Positions 44,112-53,284 of a stretch of 64,000 nucleotides of DNA are shown piece after piece. The notes under the pieces were generated by a model that saw nothing but the letters and a program-made list of their open reading frames with translations, was not told where the DNA came from and searched no databases. Within the stretch, counting starts at the first letter, position 1, and the number at the start of each line of letters is the position of its first letter. The translations under genes were made by a program, and so were the position numbers. The stretch covers positions 186,001 to 250,000 of the forward strand of contig NZ_VFNX01000001.1 in assembly GCF_006715785.1 (NCBI RefSeq). Reading direction: 5' to 3'. The DNA is from Streptomyces puniciscabiei. Lineage in GTDB: Bacteria; Actinomycetota; Actinomycetes; Streptomycetales; Streptomycetaceae.

Positions 44112-44792
44112 TCAGGATCCGTTGCGCTCGTGGTAGGAGCGGCGGGTGTGCTCGGTGTGGATCCGCATCAGGTAGGCAGCCTGCTCGTCGTCGCGATCGG
44201 CGATCGCGGCGATCAGTTCCCGGTGCTCGATCCACGACTGCCGTCCGCGCTGCCGGGCCACCGGGGTGTAGTACCAGCGGACCCGGCGGTCGACCTGGGC
44301 GGCGAGCTCGGCGAGGACCGCGTTGCCCGCCAGTTCCATGACCTTGGCGTGGAAGGCGGCGTTGAGGGCGACGGCGCGGTCCACGTCGTCGGCGGCGACG
44401 GCCTTCTCCCCCTCGGCACACAGTTCCACCAGTGCACCGACCTTCTCGGCGGTGGAGTCGATGGCGGCGAGCCGGGCCGCCTCCGCCTCCAGCAGGGTGC
44501 GGACCGTGAGCAGCTGGTCGGCCTCCTCCTCGGTCGGCTCGTGCACGAACGCGCCCTGCGCGGGTCGCAGATCGACCCAGCCCTCGGTGTTGAGCCGCTG
44601 CAGTGCCTCGCGCACCGGCTGCCGGGAGACGCCGAGGTGTCCGGCGAGCTCGCTCTCGACCAGATGCTGGCCGGGCTGCAGCGCGCGGGTGGTGATGAGC
44701 TCCAGCAGTGCCTCGTAGACACGGTCGCGCAGGGGTCCGGGGCGCTCCAGCTTGGGCACCGCCCCGTGCGGCAGTCCGGTCGACAACATCAC
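44112..44792 (-). CDS. GntR-family transcriptional regulator, FadR/FCD subfamily
   Basis: 226 residues. The N-terminal winged helix (LRDRVYEALLELITTRALQPGQHLVESELAGHLGVSRQPVREALQRL) and an FCD ligand domain with metal-binding His/Asp residues (ALNAAFHAKVMELAG, HRELIAAIADRDDEQA). FCD regulators bind small carboxylates. A 10-base motif in its own upstream region (44,850-44,859) recurs at 47,569-47,578 before the ketopantoate-reductase/formate dehydrogenase operon, suggesting a local regulon. Confidence 0.9.
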   Translation of the reverse strand: MMLSTGLPHGAVPKLERPGPLRDRVYEALLELITTRALQPGQHLVESELAGHLGVSRQPVREALQRLNTEGWVDLRPAQGAFVHEPTEEEADQLLTVRTLLEAEAARLAAIDSTAEKVGALVELCAEGEKAVAADDVDRAVALNAAFHAKVMELAGNAVLAELAAQVDRRVRWYYTPVARQRGRQSWIEHRELIAAIADRDDEQAAYLMRIHTEHTRRSYHERNGS

Positions 44793-44849
44793 GGTCCCCT
44801 CCTGGGCAGTTCTCGCGCGTGGGCGCTGGACGCCAGTATCGATTGTCTT

Positions 44850-44859
44850 TTGTCTACAG
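44850..44859 (-). promoter_or_regulatory. Putative GntR operator, site 1 (CTGTAGACAA on minus strand)
   Basis: Plus-strand TTGTCTACAG within an A/T-rich patch upstream of the GntR start. An exact reverse-complement copy occurs at 47,569-47,578. The TNGTCTACA-type sequence is compatible with FCD-family GntR sites. Confidence 0.55.
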
Positions 44860-44916
44860 TCTACGGTGCACCAAATCCAGGCCTGTTCGCGCCCGCTTCA
44901 CCGTTCGCCGCACCCC

Positions 44917-45864
44917 TCACGGGCAGCGTACGACCTGCCCGGCGTACGACAGGTTGCCGCCGAAGCCGAACAGCAGCACGGGGTCGCCGGCCCGGAGCCG
45001 CCCCTGCTCGATCAGCTTGGAGAAGGCGAGCGGGATGCTGGCGGCCGAGGTGTTGCCGGATTCGGTGACATCGCGGGCGACCACGGCGTTGACGGCGCCG
45101 AGCTTCTCGGCCAGCGGTTCGATGATCCGCAGGTTGGCCTGGTGCAGGACGACCCCGGCGAGCTCCTCGGGGGCCACACCGGCCCGTTCGCAGGCACTGC
45201 GGGCGATGGCCGGCAGCTGGGTGGTGGCCCAGCGGTAGACGCTCTGCCCCTCCTGCGCGAACCGCGGCGGGGTGCCCTCGATCCGCACGGCGTGCCCCAT
45301 CTCGGGCACCGATCCCCACAGCACCGGCCCGATCCCCGGCTCCTGGCCCGGCGGGCAGGCCTCGACGACGGCGGCCCCGGCGCCGTCGCCGACCAGGACA
45401 CAGGTGGTGCGGTCGCTCCAGTCGGTGACGTCGGACATCTTGTCGGCGCCGATGACCAGCGCGCGGGAGGCGGCACCGGCCCGGACGGTGTGGTCCGCGG
45501 TGGCCAGCGCGTGGGTGAACCCCGCGCACACCACGTTGACGTCCATCGCGGCGGGCTGCGGGATGCCCAGTCGGGCCGCGACCCGGGCGGCGGTGTTGGG
45601 GGAACGGTCGATCGCCGTGGAGGTGGCGACCAGGACCAGGTCGATGTCGCCGGGGGCCGTGCCGGCGGCGGCGAGGGCCTTGGCGGCGGCGTGCGCGGCC
45701 AGCTCGTCCACCGGCTCGTCGGGTCCGGCGATGTGCCGGGTGCGGATGCCGACCCGGCTGCGGATCCACTCGTCGCTCGTGTCGACCAGCCCGGCCAGGT
45801 CCTCGTTGGTGAGCACCCGGGCGGGCTGGTAGTGACCGATGGCGGCGATGCGCGAGCCGTTCAT
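44917..45864 (-). CDS. 3-oxoacyl-ACP synthase III-like (KAS III) protein
   Basis: 315 residues. The catalytic triad is present: Cys in VVCAGFTHAL, His in VLHQANLRIIE and Asn in ESGNTSAASIPLAF. N-terminal RVLTNEDLAGLVDTSDEWIRSRVGIRTRHI and the C-terminal GFGGNLSYAG fit FabH. It stands apart from any fatty acid or polyketide genes. Its neighbours are an FCD regulator and an oxalate/formate-type antiporter, so a CoA-ester condensation or acyl transfer in C1/C2 metabolism is possible. Housekeeping fatty acid initiation is unlikely at this location. Confidence 0.88.
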   Translation of the reverse strand: MNGSRIAAIGHYQPARVLTNEDLAGLVDTSDEWIRSRVGIRTRHIAGPDEPVDELAAHAAAKALAAAGTAPGDIDLVLVATSTAIDRSPNTAARVAARLGIPQPAAMDVNVVCAGFTHALATADHTVRAGAASRALVIGADKMSDVTDWSDRTTCVLVGDGAGAAVVEACPPGQEPGIGPVLWGSVPEMGHAVRIEGTPPRFAQEGQSVYRWATTQLPAIARSACERAGVAPEELAGVVLHQANLRIIEPLAEKLGAVNAVVARDVTESGNTSAASIPLAFSKLIEQGRLRAGDPVLLFGFGGNLSYAGQVVRCP

Positions 45865-46002
45865 GGCGGGAGTCCCCTCGTGGCCGTGGGTAGCGGGATC
45901 CACCAGTCTGATCAGTGACCCACGGGTACGAGGGCAGGTGAAGCCACAGGAATCGGGCGTCCCAGTTGTCGGCTTCCCTCAGACCCTCGGACGCCCGAGC
46001 AG

Positions 46003-46131
46003 TCACCCGGTGAACAGCTGCGTCGCCTTCTGCACGAGTTCGTACACCCCGTAGGCGAGGGGCGCCCCCACCCACAGCCAGGCGAGGGTGATCAGGCCCC
46101 GTCGGCTAGGCGGGCTGCTGTCGCTGGGCAT
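46003..46131 (-). CDS. MFS transporter small subunit-like protein (42 residues)
   Basis: Sequence MPSDSSPPSRRGLITLAWLW, then VGAPLAYGVYELVQKATQLF and TG. It has one membrane helix (about residues 13-31) and a positively charged N-terminus. The start lies 26 nt inside the end of the large OFA-family transporter gene, so the two are translationally coupled. Similar tiny ORFs accompany OFA transporters in other streptomycetes. I infer a regulatory or stabilising subunit. Confidence 0.75.
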   Translation of the reverse strand: MPSDSSPPSRRGLITLAWLWVGAPLAYGVYELVQKATQLFTG

Positions 46132-47446
46132 CTGCGGCCTCCCTCTGGGCGGGGATGTGGTGGCGGGCGTGGACGGGACGGACGAGTTCGTTGGCGACGA
46201 AGCCGACGACGAGGAGGCCGATCATGATGCCGAAGGACAGCCCGTACAGGGACGGGCCGTGCTTCCCGGCCTCCTTCTGCCGGTCCGCGATCCAGTTGAC
46301 GATCAGCGGCCCGAGGACGCCCGCGGTGGACCAGGCCGTGAGCAGCCGGCCGTGGATGGCACCGACCTGGTAGGTGCCGAACAGGTCCTTCAGATAGGCG
46401 GGGACCGTCGCGAAACCGCCGCCGTAGAAGGAGAGGATCACCAGGGCGCACAGTACGAACAGCGGCTTCGCCGAGTCCCCGAACAGCGCGATGAGCAGGT
46501 ACATCAGCGCGCCGACGCCGAGGTAGCAGCGGTAGATGTTCTTGCGGCCGATCCGGTCGGAGGCGGACGACCAGCCGATCCGGCCGGCCATGTTGGCCGC
46601 CGACAGCAGCGCGACGAAACCGGCGGCCGCGGAGGCCGACACCGGGGCGGAGCTGTCGGCGAAGAAGTCCGTGATCATCGGGGCGGCCTTCTCCAGGATG
46701 CCGATGCCGGCGGTCACGTTCGTGCACAGCACGACCCACAGCAGCCAGAACTGCGGCGTGCGCACCGCGCTGCGGGCGGACACCTGCACGCCGTCGACGG
46801 CACGCGGCCCGCTCGCGCTCGCGCTCGCGCCGGGGGTGTCCGCGCGCGGCACGCGCACGAGGAGCACGCCGAGCGTCATGAACACGGCGTACGACAGCCC
46901 GTGCACCAGGAACGCGAGGGCGATCCCGGAGTGGCCGGTGCCGAAGGAGGACAGCATCTGCGCCGACCAGGGCGAGGCGATCAGCGCGCCGCCGCCGAAG
47001 CCCATGATGGCGATGCCGGTGGCCATGCCGGGCCGGTCCGGGAACCACTTGATCAGCGTGGAGACGGGCGAGATGTAGCCGATGCCGAGGCCGATCCCGC
47101 CGACGAAGCCGTAGCCGAGGACGATCAGCCAGTACTGGCTCGTCCGGGCGCCGAGCGCGGAGATCAGGAAGCCGGAGGAGAAGCAGACGAGGGCCACGGT
47201 CATGGCCCAGCGGGGCCCGTTGCGTTCGACGAGGGTGCCGCCGAACGCGGCGGACAGGCCGAGCATCACGATCGCGAGCTGGAAGGGCAACGCGCTCTGG
47301 GTGCCGTCGAGGTGGAGCGCGGATTCCAGCGGCGGTTTGAAGACGCTCCAGGCGTAGGCCTGCCCGATGGAGAGATGGACGGAGAGGGCGGCGGGCGGGA
47401 CGAGCCAGCGGCTCCAGCCCGGGGGTGCGAGAGGGGGGCTGCTCAT
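46106..47446 (-). CDS. OFA-family (oxalate/formate antiporter-like) MFS transporter
   Basis: 446 residues with twelve predicted helices. OFA hallmarks include SIGQAYAWSVFKPPLE in helix 1, GYGFVGGIGLGIGYISPVSTLIKWFPDRPG around helix 4, and the cytoplasmic SASDRIGRKNIYR loop. OxlT-family proteins exchange oxalate and formate, or import monocarboxylates. ATG at 47,446. Divergent from the ketopantoate-reductase/formate dehydrogenase operon, sharing a 268-bp promoter region that contains a putative GntR site. Supplying formate to the dehydrogenase is a reasonable model. Confidence 0.88.
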   Translation of the reverse strand: MSSPPLAPPGWSRWLVPPAALSVHLSIGQAYAWSVFKPPLESALHLDGTQSALPFQLAIVMLGLSAAFGGTLVERNGPRWAMTVALVCFSSGFLISALGARTSQYWLIVLGYGFVGGIGLGIGYISPVSTLIKWFPDRPGMATGIAIMGFGGGALIASPWSAQMLSSFGTGHSGIALAFLVHGLSYAVFMTLGVLLVRVPRADTPGASASASGPRAVDGVQVSARSAVRTPQFWLLWVVLCTNVTAGIGILEKAAPMITDFFADSSAPVSASAAAGFVALLSAANMAGRIGWSSASDRIGRKNIYRCYLGVGALMYLLIALFGDSAKPLFVLCALVILSFYGGGFATVPAYLKDLFGTYQVGAIHGRLLTAWSTAGVLGPLIVNWIADRQKEAGKHGPSLYGLSFGIMIGLLVVGFVANELVRPVHARHHIPAQREAADAQRQQPA

Positions 47447-47714
47447 GCCCGCGAACGGTAGGGCGGGGGGCGGGAGTTGAGAAGGCTGCGGTCGACCGTA
47501 TGCGGTGAACGGTATCCGGGAGGCGTTCAACGGTCGCCGCGCGGACCCTTGTCGGAGGTAACTCCATACTGTAGACAATATTTCGTCGACAGCATTCGCG
47601 CGACATCCGACGAATCCGACGACGGTCGGCCGACGTTCAGCCGACGAGCGGCTCGCGTCGGCCCCTCTCCCCCGACACCTCCGCGGTATCCCTCAAACCG
47701 AACGGAGTGCTCCC
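47447..47714. promoter_or_regulatory. Divergent promoter region with putative GntR operator at 47,569-47,578
   Basis: 268 bp between the antiporter and the ketopantoate-reductase-like gene. CTGTAGACAA at 47,569-47,578 matches the motif upstream of the GntR gene exactly. Nearby TGTAGACAATATTTCGTCGA has partial dyad symmetry. A/T content is locally raised, as expected for a promoter. Confidence 0.6.
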
Positions 47715-48686
47715 GTGAAAGTGGCAGTTCTCGGCGCCGGCGCCATCGGCGCCTACGTCGGTGCCGCGCTGCACCGCGCCGGCGCCGATGTGCATCTCAT
47801 CGCCCGTGGACCGCATCTGGCGGCCATGAGGCAGCACGGAGTACGTGTGCTCAGCCCGCGCGGCGACTTCACCGCGCACCCCCACGCCACCGACGACCCC
47901 GGCGAGGTCGGCCCGGCGGACTACGTCTTCCTCGGCCTGAAGGCCAACGCGTACGCGGCGTGCGGGCCGCTGATCGCTCCGCTGCTGCACGAGCGCACCG
48001 CGGTGGTGGCCGCGCAGAACGGAATCCCCTGGTGGTACTTCCACCGGCACGGCGGCCCGTACGACGGCCACCGCCTCGAGAGCGTCGACCCGGGGGGCGC
48101 CGTCAGCCGCGTCCTCGCCCCCGAGCGGGCCGTCGGCTGTGTCGTCTACGCCGCGACGGAACGCCGGTCCCCCGGCGTCGTACGGCACTTGGAGGGCACC
48201 CGGTTCTCCGTCGGCGAGCCGGACCGCAGTCTGTCGGCGCGCTGCCTGGACTTCAGCGAGGCCATGCGGACCGGCGGGCTGAAGTGCCCGGTGGAGCGGG
48301 ACCTGCGCGGGGACATCTGGGTCAAGCTGCTCGGGAACATCTCCTTCAACCCGATCAGCGCGCTCGCCCGCGCCACCATGCGGCAGATGTGCCTGCACGG
48401 GGGCACCCGCCGGGTCATCGAGACGATGATGCGCGAGACGCTCGCGGTCGCCGAGGCCCTCGGCTGCAGGGCCGGCGTCTCCGTCGAACGCCGGCTCGCG
48501 GGCGCGGAGCGCGTCGGCGACCACCGCACCTCCACCCTGCAGGACCTGGAGCGCGGCAAGCCGCTGGAACTGGACGTGCTGCTCGCGGCCGTCGTCGAAC
48601 TCGCGGAGATCACCGGCGTCGAGGTGCCCACGCTGCGCACCGTGCACGCCATCTCGGACCTGCTCGCGCTGAGGAGCGCCGCATGA
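47715..48686 (+). CDS. Ketopantoate reductase (ApbA/PanE) family protein
   Basis: 323 residues. NADP-binding N-terminus KVAVLGAGAIGAYVGAALHRAGADVHLIARG. The catalytic Lys region is RDLRGDIWVKLLGNISFNPISALARAT, followed by a conserved LERGKPLELDVLLAAVVELAEITGVEVP. Reduces 2-oxoacids, classically ketopantoate to pantoate. GTG start. It overlaps the formate dehydrogenase gene by 4 nt and is therefore part of that operon, so a role in 2-oxo/hydroxy acid metabolism is more likely than pantothenate synthesis. Confidence 0.87.
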   Translation: MKVAVLGAGAIGAYVGAALHRAGADVHLIARGPHLAAMRQHGVRVLSPRGDFTAHPHATDDPGEVGPADYVFLGLKANAYAACGPLIAPLLHERTAVVAAQNGIPWWYFHRHGGPYDGHRLESVDPGGAVSRVLAPERAVGCVVYAATERRSPGVVRHLEGTRFSVGEPDRSLSARCLDFSEAMRTGGLKCPVERDLRGDIWVKLLGNISFNPISALARATMRQMCLHGGTRRVIETMMRETLAVAEALGCRAGVSVERRLAGAERVGDHRTSTLQDLERGKPLELDVLLAAVVELAEITGVEVPTLRTVHAISDLLALRSAA

Positions 48687-50599
48687 GGAAACGGCAACCG
48701 AGGACCTACACCCGGCTGACCCGCCCGCTGGTCCGGGACAGCCGCGAGGAACCGTTCCGGCGGGCGAGCTGGCAGGAGGCGCTGGACCGGGCGGCCCGGG
48801 GCCTGGAACGCAACCGGGGCGCGTTCGGAATGTTCTCCTGCGCCCGCGCCACCAACGAGATGAACTACGTGGCGCAGAAGTTCGCCCGGGTCGTCATGGG
48901 CACCCACAACGTCGACTCCTGCAACCGGACCTGTCACGCGCCGAGCGTCGCGGGCCTGTCGGCGGCGTTCGGCTCCGGCGGCGGCACGTCGTCGTACGAG
49001 GAGATCGAACGCACCGACGTCATCGTGATGTGGGGGTCCAACGCCCGTTTCGCGCACCCGATCTTCTTCCAGCACGTGCTGAAGGGCATCAGGAACGGCG
49101 CCCGGATGTACGCGGTCGACCCGCGGCGCACGTCCACCGCCGAGTGGGCGGAGAGCTGGCTCGGTCTGAACGTGGGCACCGACATCCCGATGGCGCACGC
49201 GATCGGCCGCGAGATCATCCGGGCGGGGCTGGTCAACGAGGCATTCGTCGAGCGGGCGACCAGCGGCTTCGAGGAGTACCGCGCGCTGGTCGAGCCGTGG
49301 ACGCCGTCCCTCGCGGAGAAGGTGACCGGCGTACCGGCCCGCACGATACGGGAGCTGGCACACGCGTACGCCCGCGCCGAGCGGGCCCAGCTGTGCTGGA
49401 CGCTCGGCATCACCGAGCACCACAACGGCACCGACAACGTCCGGGCGCTGATCAACCTGGCCCTGCTCACCGGCCACGTCGGCCGCTACGGCTCCGGGCT
49501 GCAGCCGCTGCGCGGGCAGAACAACGTGCAGGGCGGCGGCGACATGGGCGCGATCCCCAACCGGCTGCCCGGCTTCCAGGACATCCTCGACCCGGACGTC
49601 CGGCTGAAGTTCGAGTCGGCGTGGGACACCGTCATACAGCCGCACCACGGGCTGAACCTGACGGAGATGTTCGAGGCGATGGAGGAGGGCAGTCTTCGGG
49701 CGGTGTACTGCATCGGGGAGAATCCGGCGCAGTCGGAGGCCGACGAGCAGGCCGTACGACGTTTGAGGGCGCTGGACTTCCTCGTCGTGCAGGACATCTT
49801 CCTCACCAGGACGGCCGAGCTCGCGGACGTCGTGCTGCCGGCGACCGCCGGGTGGGCCGAGACGGAGGGCACGACCACCAACAGCGAGCGCCGGGTGCAG
49901 CGCGTCCGGCGTGCCGTCGCTCCGCCCGGCGAGGCACGCGAGGACATCGACATCATCTGCGCGCTGGCGGCGCGGCTCGGCCATGACTGGAAGTACGCCG
50001 ACGCCGAGGCGGTCTGGAACGAGCTGCGCTCGGTGTCCCCGGACCACTACGGCATGACGTACGAGCGGCTGGAGGAGCACCAGGGCATCCAGTGGCCCTG
50101 CCCCAGCACCGACCGGCTCGAACCGACGTATCTGCACGGCCGGTTGTGGGAGGCCGATCCCGAAAGACGGGGTCCGCGGGCGCCGTTCGGCCTGGTGCCG
50201 CACGATCCACCGGTGGACCTCACCGACGAGGAGTACCCGATCCGGCTGACCACGGGCCGGCGCCTGGACTCGTACAACACCGGTGTACAGAGCGGCGGTT
50301 TCGCCTCCCCGCTGCGCCGCGGCGAGTACGTCGAACTGTGCCCGGAGGACGCCGAGCGCCACGGGGTCGTGGTCGGCGAGGAGGTGCGGATCACCTCGCG
50401 GCGCGGATCGGTGGTGGCGCCGGTGTGGATCGACACCGCGCTGCGGCCCGGCCTGGCCTTCATGACCATGCACTTTCCCGACGAGGTGGACACCAACCGG
50501 CTGACGATCGAGGCCAATTGCCCGATCGCGGGGACGGCGGAGTTCAAGGCGTCGGCGATCCGCGTCGAGAAGCTGCCCGCAGCGACGTACGCGAGGTGA
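48683..50599 (+). CDS. Formate dehydrogenase large subunit, catalytic part lacking the N-terminal Fe-S domains
   Basis: 638 residues, ATGA overlap with the preceding gene. It starts directly in the molybdopterin domain (RKRQPRTYTRLTRPLVRDSREEPFRRASWQEALDRA). The Mo ligand Cys is in VDSCNRTCHAPSVAGL, at the position of selenocysteine in E. coli FdhF, so this is a Cys enzyme. VIVMWGSNARFAHPI, QNNVQGGGDMGAIPN, CIGENPAQSEADE and the C-terminal molydop_binding domain (LTTGRRLDSYNTGVQSG, CPEDAERHGVVVGEEV) are all present. The [4Fe-4S] domain that normally precedes this region is encoded separately at 52,419-53,277. Confidence 0.92.
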   Translation: MRKRQPRTYTRLTRPLVRDSREEPFRRASWQEALDRAARGLERNRGAFGMFSCARATNEMNYVAQKFARVVMGTHNVDSCNRTCHAPSVAGLSAAFGSGGGTSSYEEIERTDVIVMWGSNARFAHPIFFQHVLKGIRNGARMYAVDPRRTSTAEWAESWLGLNVGTDIPMAHAIGREIIRAGLVNEAFVERATSGFEEYRALVEPWTPSLAEKVTGVPARTIRELAHAYARAERAQLCWTLGITEHHNGTDNVRALINLALLTGHVGRYGSGLQPLRGQNNVQGGGDMGAIPNRLPGFQDILDPDVRLKFESAWDTVIQPHHGLNLTEMFEAMEEGSLRAVYCIGENPAQSEADEQAVRRLRALDFLVVQDIFLTRTAELADVVLPATAGWAETEGTTTNSERRVQRVRRAVAPPGEAREDIDIICALAARLGHDWKYADAEAVWNELRSVSPDHYGMTYERLEEHQGIQWPCPSTDRLEPTYLHGRLWEADPERRGPRAPFGLVPHDPPVDLTDEEYPIRLTTGRRLDSYNTGVQSGGFASPLRRGEYVELCPEDAERHGVVVGEEVRITSRRGSVVAPVWIDTALRPGLAFMTMHFPDEVDTNRLTIEANCPIAGTAEFKASAIRVEKLPAATYAR

Positions 50600-50604
50600 C
50601 GTGA

Positions 50605-52422
50605 GTGGACCTGCACTTCGGCGACGGCAAGCCGACGGACGAGGAACGGGCCGCCGTGGACGCCCTGCTGGGCCCGCCCGGGTCCTCCTGGGAGGGCGCC
50701 GACCGCAGCGACGCCGACCTTCGGTGGGCGCGCGGCGGCCGAGCCGCCCGGGACCGGCGCGATCTGGTGCTGCCGGGGCTGCACGCCCTCAATGACCGGG
50801 TCGGCTGGATCAGCGAGGGCGGCCTCGGCTATCTCTGCCGCCGGCTGACCGTGCCGCCGGCCGAGGCCTACGGGGTCGCCACCTTCTACGCCATGTTCTC
50901 CCTGAAGCCCCGCCGGGCGACCGTGCTGCACGTGTGCACCGACCTGGCCTGTACGGCGGCCGGAGCGGGCGAGCTGCGCGCCGGCCTGGAGAAACGGCTC
51001 GGCAGCGGGGTGGGCGTCGAGCGCGGCCCCTGCCTGGGCCTGTGCGAGCGCGCCCCGGCCACGCTCGCCGTCAGGGCGGGCGATCCGGTGCGTACGGCGG
51101 TGGCGGCGCCCGCGACCATGGCCGAAGCCGTACGCGCGGCCCACTCGCCCGACTCGGCGCCCGAGGAGCCACCGGCGGCGACGGCCGTGCCCCAGGCCGG
51201 GCAGGAGGGCCTCCTCCTGCTGCGGCGGGTGGGTGTCGTCGACCCGGCCTCCCTGGACGACTACCGTGCGCACGGCGGCTACACCGCGCTGCGCCGGGCC
51301 TTCGCGCTCGGGCCCGCCGGAGTGATCCGCGAGGTCACCGACTCCGGCCTGGTCGGGCGTGGCGGCGCGGCCTTCCCCACCGGCCGCAAGTGGCAGGCCA
51401 CGGCGTCCCAGCCCGACCATCCGCACTACCTGGTGTGCAACGCCGACGAATCCGAGCCGGGCACCTTCAAGGACCGCGTGCTCATGGAGGGCGACCCGTA
51501 CGCGCTGGTCGAGGCGATGACCATCGCGGCGTACGCGACCGGCGCCCACAAGGGATACCTGTACGTGCGCGGGGAGTACCCGCGCGCCCTGCGCCGCCTG
51601 GAGCACGCGATCGCGCAGGCACGCGCGCGTGGCTTTCTCGGGGACGACGTGCTCGGTCAGGGCTACGCCTTCGACATCGAGATCCGGCGGGGCGCGGGGG
51701 CGTACATCTGCGGGGAGGAGACAGCCCTGTTCAACTCCATCGAGGGCTACCGGGGCGAGCCGCGCTCCAAGCCGCCGTTCCCGGTGGAGAAGGGCCTGTT
51801 CGGCAGGCCCACCGTCGAGAACAACGTGGAGACACTGGTCATCGTCCTGCCGGTCCTGACGCTCAGCGCCCCGGCGTACGCGGCGATCGGCACCGAGGGG
51901 TCGACCGGGCCGAAGCTGTACTGCGTGTCCGGGAGCGTGGCGCGCCCCGGCGTCTACGAACTCCCCTTCGGGGCCACACTCGGCGAGCTGCTCCACCTGG
52001 CCGGGGCCCGGGAGGGGTTGCGGGCGGTGCTGCTCGGCGGCGCGGCGGGCTCCTTCGTACGGCCGGACGAGCTGGACATCCCGCTGACCTTCGAGGGCAC
52101 CCGGCAGGCGGGCACCACGCTCGGCTCGGGTGTGGTGATGGCCTTCGACGACCGCGTGCCGCTGCCCCGGCTGCTGCTGCGGATCGCCGGGTTCTTCCGG
52201 GAGGAGTCCTGCGGGCAGTGCGTGCCGTGCCGGGTCGGGACCGTGCGGCAGGAGGAGGCGCTGCGCCGGATCGCCGAGCGCACCGGCGCGGCCGCAGCCG
52301 ATGACATCGCGCTGCTGCGGGAGGTCGGCCGGGCGATGCGGGACGCCTCGATCTGCGGTCTGGGGCAGACCGCCTGGAACGCCGTGGAATCCGCCATCGA
52401 CCGTCTGGGGGCGTACGCATGA
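50605..52422 (+). CDS. Fused NuoE-NuoF-like formate dehydrogenase subunit (FdsG-FdsB type)
   Basis: 605 residues. NuoE-like [2Fe-2S] domain in the first ~165 residues (AYGVATFYAMFSL, VCTDLACTAAGAGEL, GPCLGLCERAP) with four Cys ligands. A NuoF-like flavoprotein follows: FMN/NADH sites GRGGAAFPTGRKWQA, NADESEPGTFKDRVLME and GAGAYICGEETALFNSIEG, and a [4Fe-4S] site ESCGQCVPCRVG...SICGLGQTA. It passes electrons from formate oxidation to NAD+. GTG start 5 nt after the large-subunit stop; its own stop overlaps the next ATG. Confidence 0.93.
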   Translation: MDLHFGDGKPTDEERAAVDALLGPPGSSWEGADRSDADLRWARGGRAARDRRDLVLPGLHALNDRVGWISEGGLGYLCRRLTVPPAEAYGVATFYAMFSLKPRRATVLHVCTDLACTAAGAGELRAGLEKRLGSGVGVERGPCLGLCERAPATLAVRAGDPVRTAVAAPATMAEAVRAAHSPDSAPEEPPAATAVPQAGQEGLLLLRRVGVVDPASLDDYRAHGGYTALRRAFALGPAGVIREVTDSGLVGRGGAAFPTGRKWQATASQPDHPHYLVCNADESEPGTFKDRVLMEGDPYALVEAMTIAAYATGAHKGYLYVRGEYPRALRRLEHAIAQARARGFLGDDVLGQGYAFDIEIRRGAGAYICGEETALFNSIEGYRGEPRSKPPFPVEKGLFGRPTVENNVETLVIVLPVLTLSAPAYAAIGTEGSTGPKLYCVSGSVARPGVYELPFGATLGELLHLAGAREGLRAVLLGGAAGSFVRPDELDIPLTFEGTRQAGTTLGSGVVMAFDDRVPLPRLLLRIAGFFREESCGQCVPCRVGTVRQEEALRRIAERTGAAAADDIALLREVGRAMRDASICGLGQTAWNAVESAIDRLGAYA

Positions 52423-53277
52423 CCGTCACACCGCTGGGGATCCCGCGCCGGATGCTGGAGTTCAGCCTCGACGGTGAGCCGGTCCGGGTGCCGGAGGGCT
52501 CGACGGTACTGGACGCCTGCCGGGCGGCGGGCAAGGACATCCCGACGCTGTGCCAGGGAGACACGCTGCGGCCGAAGAACGCCTGCCGGGTGTGTAGTGG
52601 AGGTCGAGGGCTCGCGGACGCTGGTGCCGGCCTGCTCGCGCAGGGCGGAGCCGGGGATGGAGGTCCGCACCGGCACCGAGCGCGCCCGGCACAGCCGGAA
52701 GATCGTCCTGGAGCTGCTGGCCTCGTCGGTCGACCTGTCGACCACACCGGGGGCGGCCGAGTGGATCAAGGAGTACGACGCGAAGCCGGACCGTTTCGGC
52801 CCCGACGCGGCCCGGCTGAACGAGGAACCGAGGATCGACAACGAGCTGTACGTGCGGGACTACGGCAAGTGCATCCTGTGCTACAAGTGCGTCGACGCCT
52901 GCGGTGACCAGTGGCAGAACACCTTCGCCATCTCGGTCGCCGGGCGCGGTTTCGACGCGCGGATCGCCGTCGAGCACGACGCCCCCCTCACCGACTCGGC
53001 GTGCGTGTACTGCGGGAACTGCGTGGAGGTGTGCCCGACCGGGGCGCTCGTGCCGAGGACGGAGTTCGACATGCGGGCCGCGGGCACCTGGGACGAGTCC
53101 CGGCAGACGCGGACGTCCACGGTGTGCGCGTACTGCGGAGTGGGCTGCACCCTCACGCTCCATGTGCAGGACAATGAGATCGTGAAGGTCACCTCGCCGC
53201 ACGACAACCCGGTGACCCACGGCAATCTCTGCATCAAGGGCCGTTTCGGCTACCAGCACGTACAGAACCGGGGCTGA
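52419..53277 (+). CDS. N-terminal Fe-S half of formate dehydrogenase large subunit (frameshifted near 52,597)
   Basis: Corresponds to the front part of an FdsA-type large subunit. It has a plant-type [2Fe-2S] domain (LEFSLDGEPVRVPEGSTVLDACRAAGKDIPTLC), a NuoG-like segment, two [4Fe-4S] motifs (CILCYKCVDACGD and CVYCGNCVEVCPTGAL) and the molybdoprotein [4Fe-4S] domain (CAYCGVGCTL...GNLCIKGRFGYQHVQNRG). It ends exactly where the protein at 48,683 begins. Around 52,597 the frame shifts in a GTGTGT run; two more bases would restore ACRVCVVEVEG. A sequencing error in a dinucleotide run is plausible. Confidence 0.88.
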
Positions 53278-53284
53278 TCAGGAC

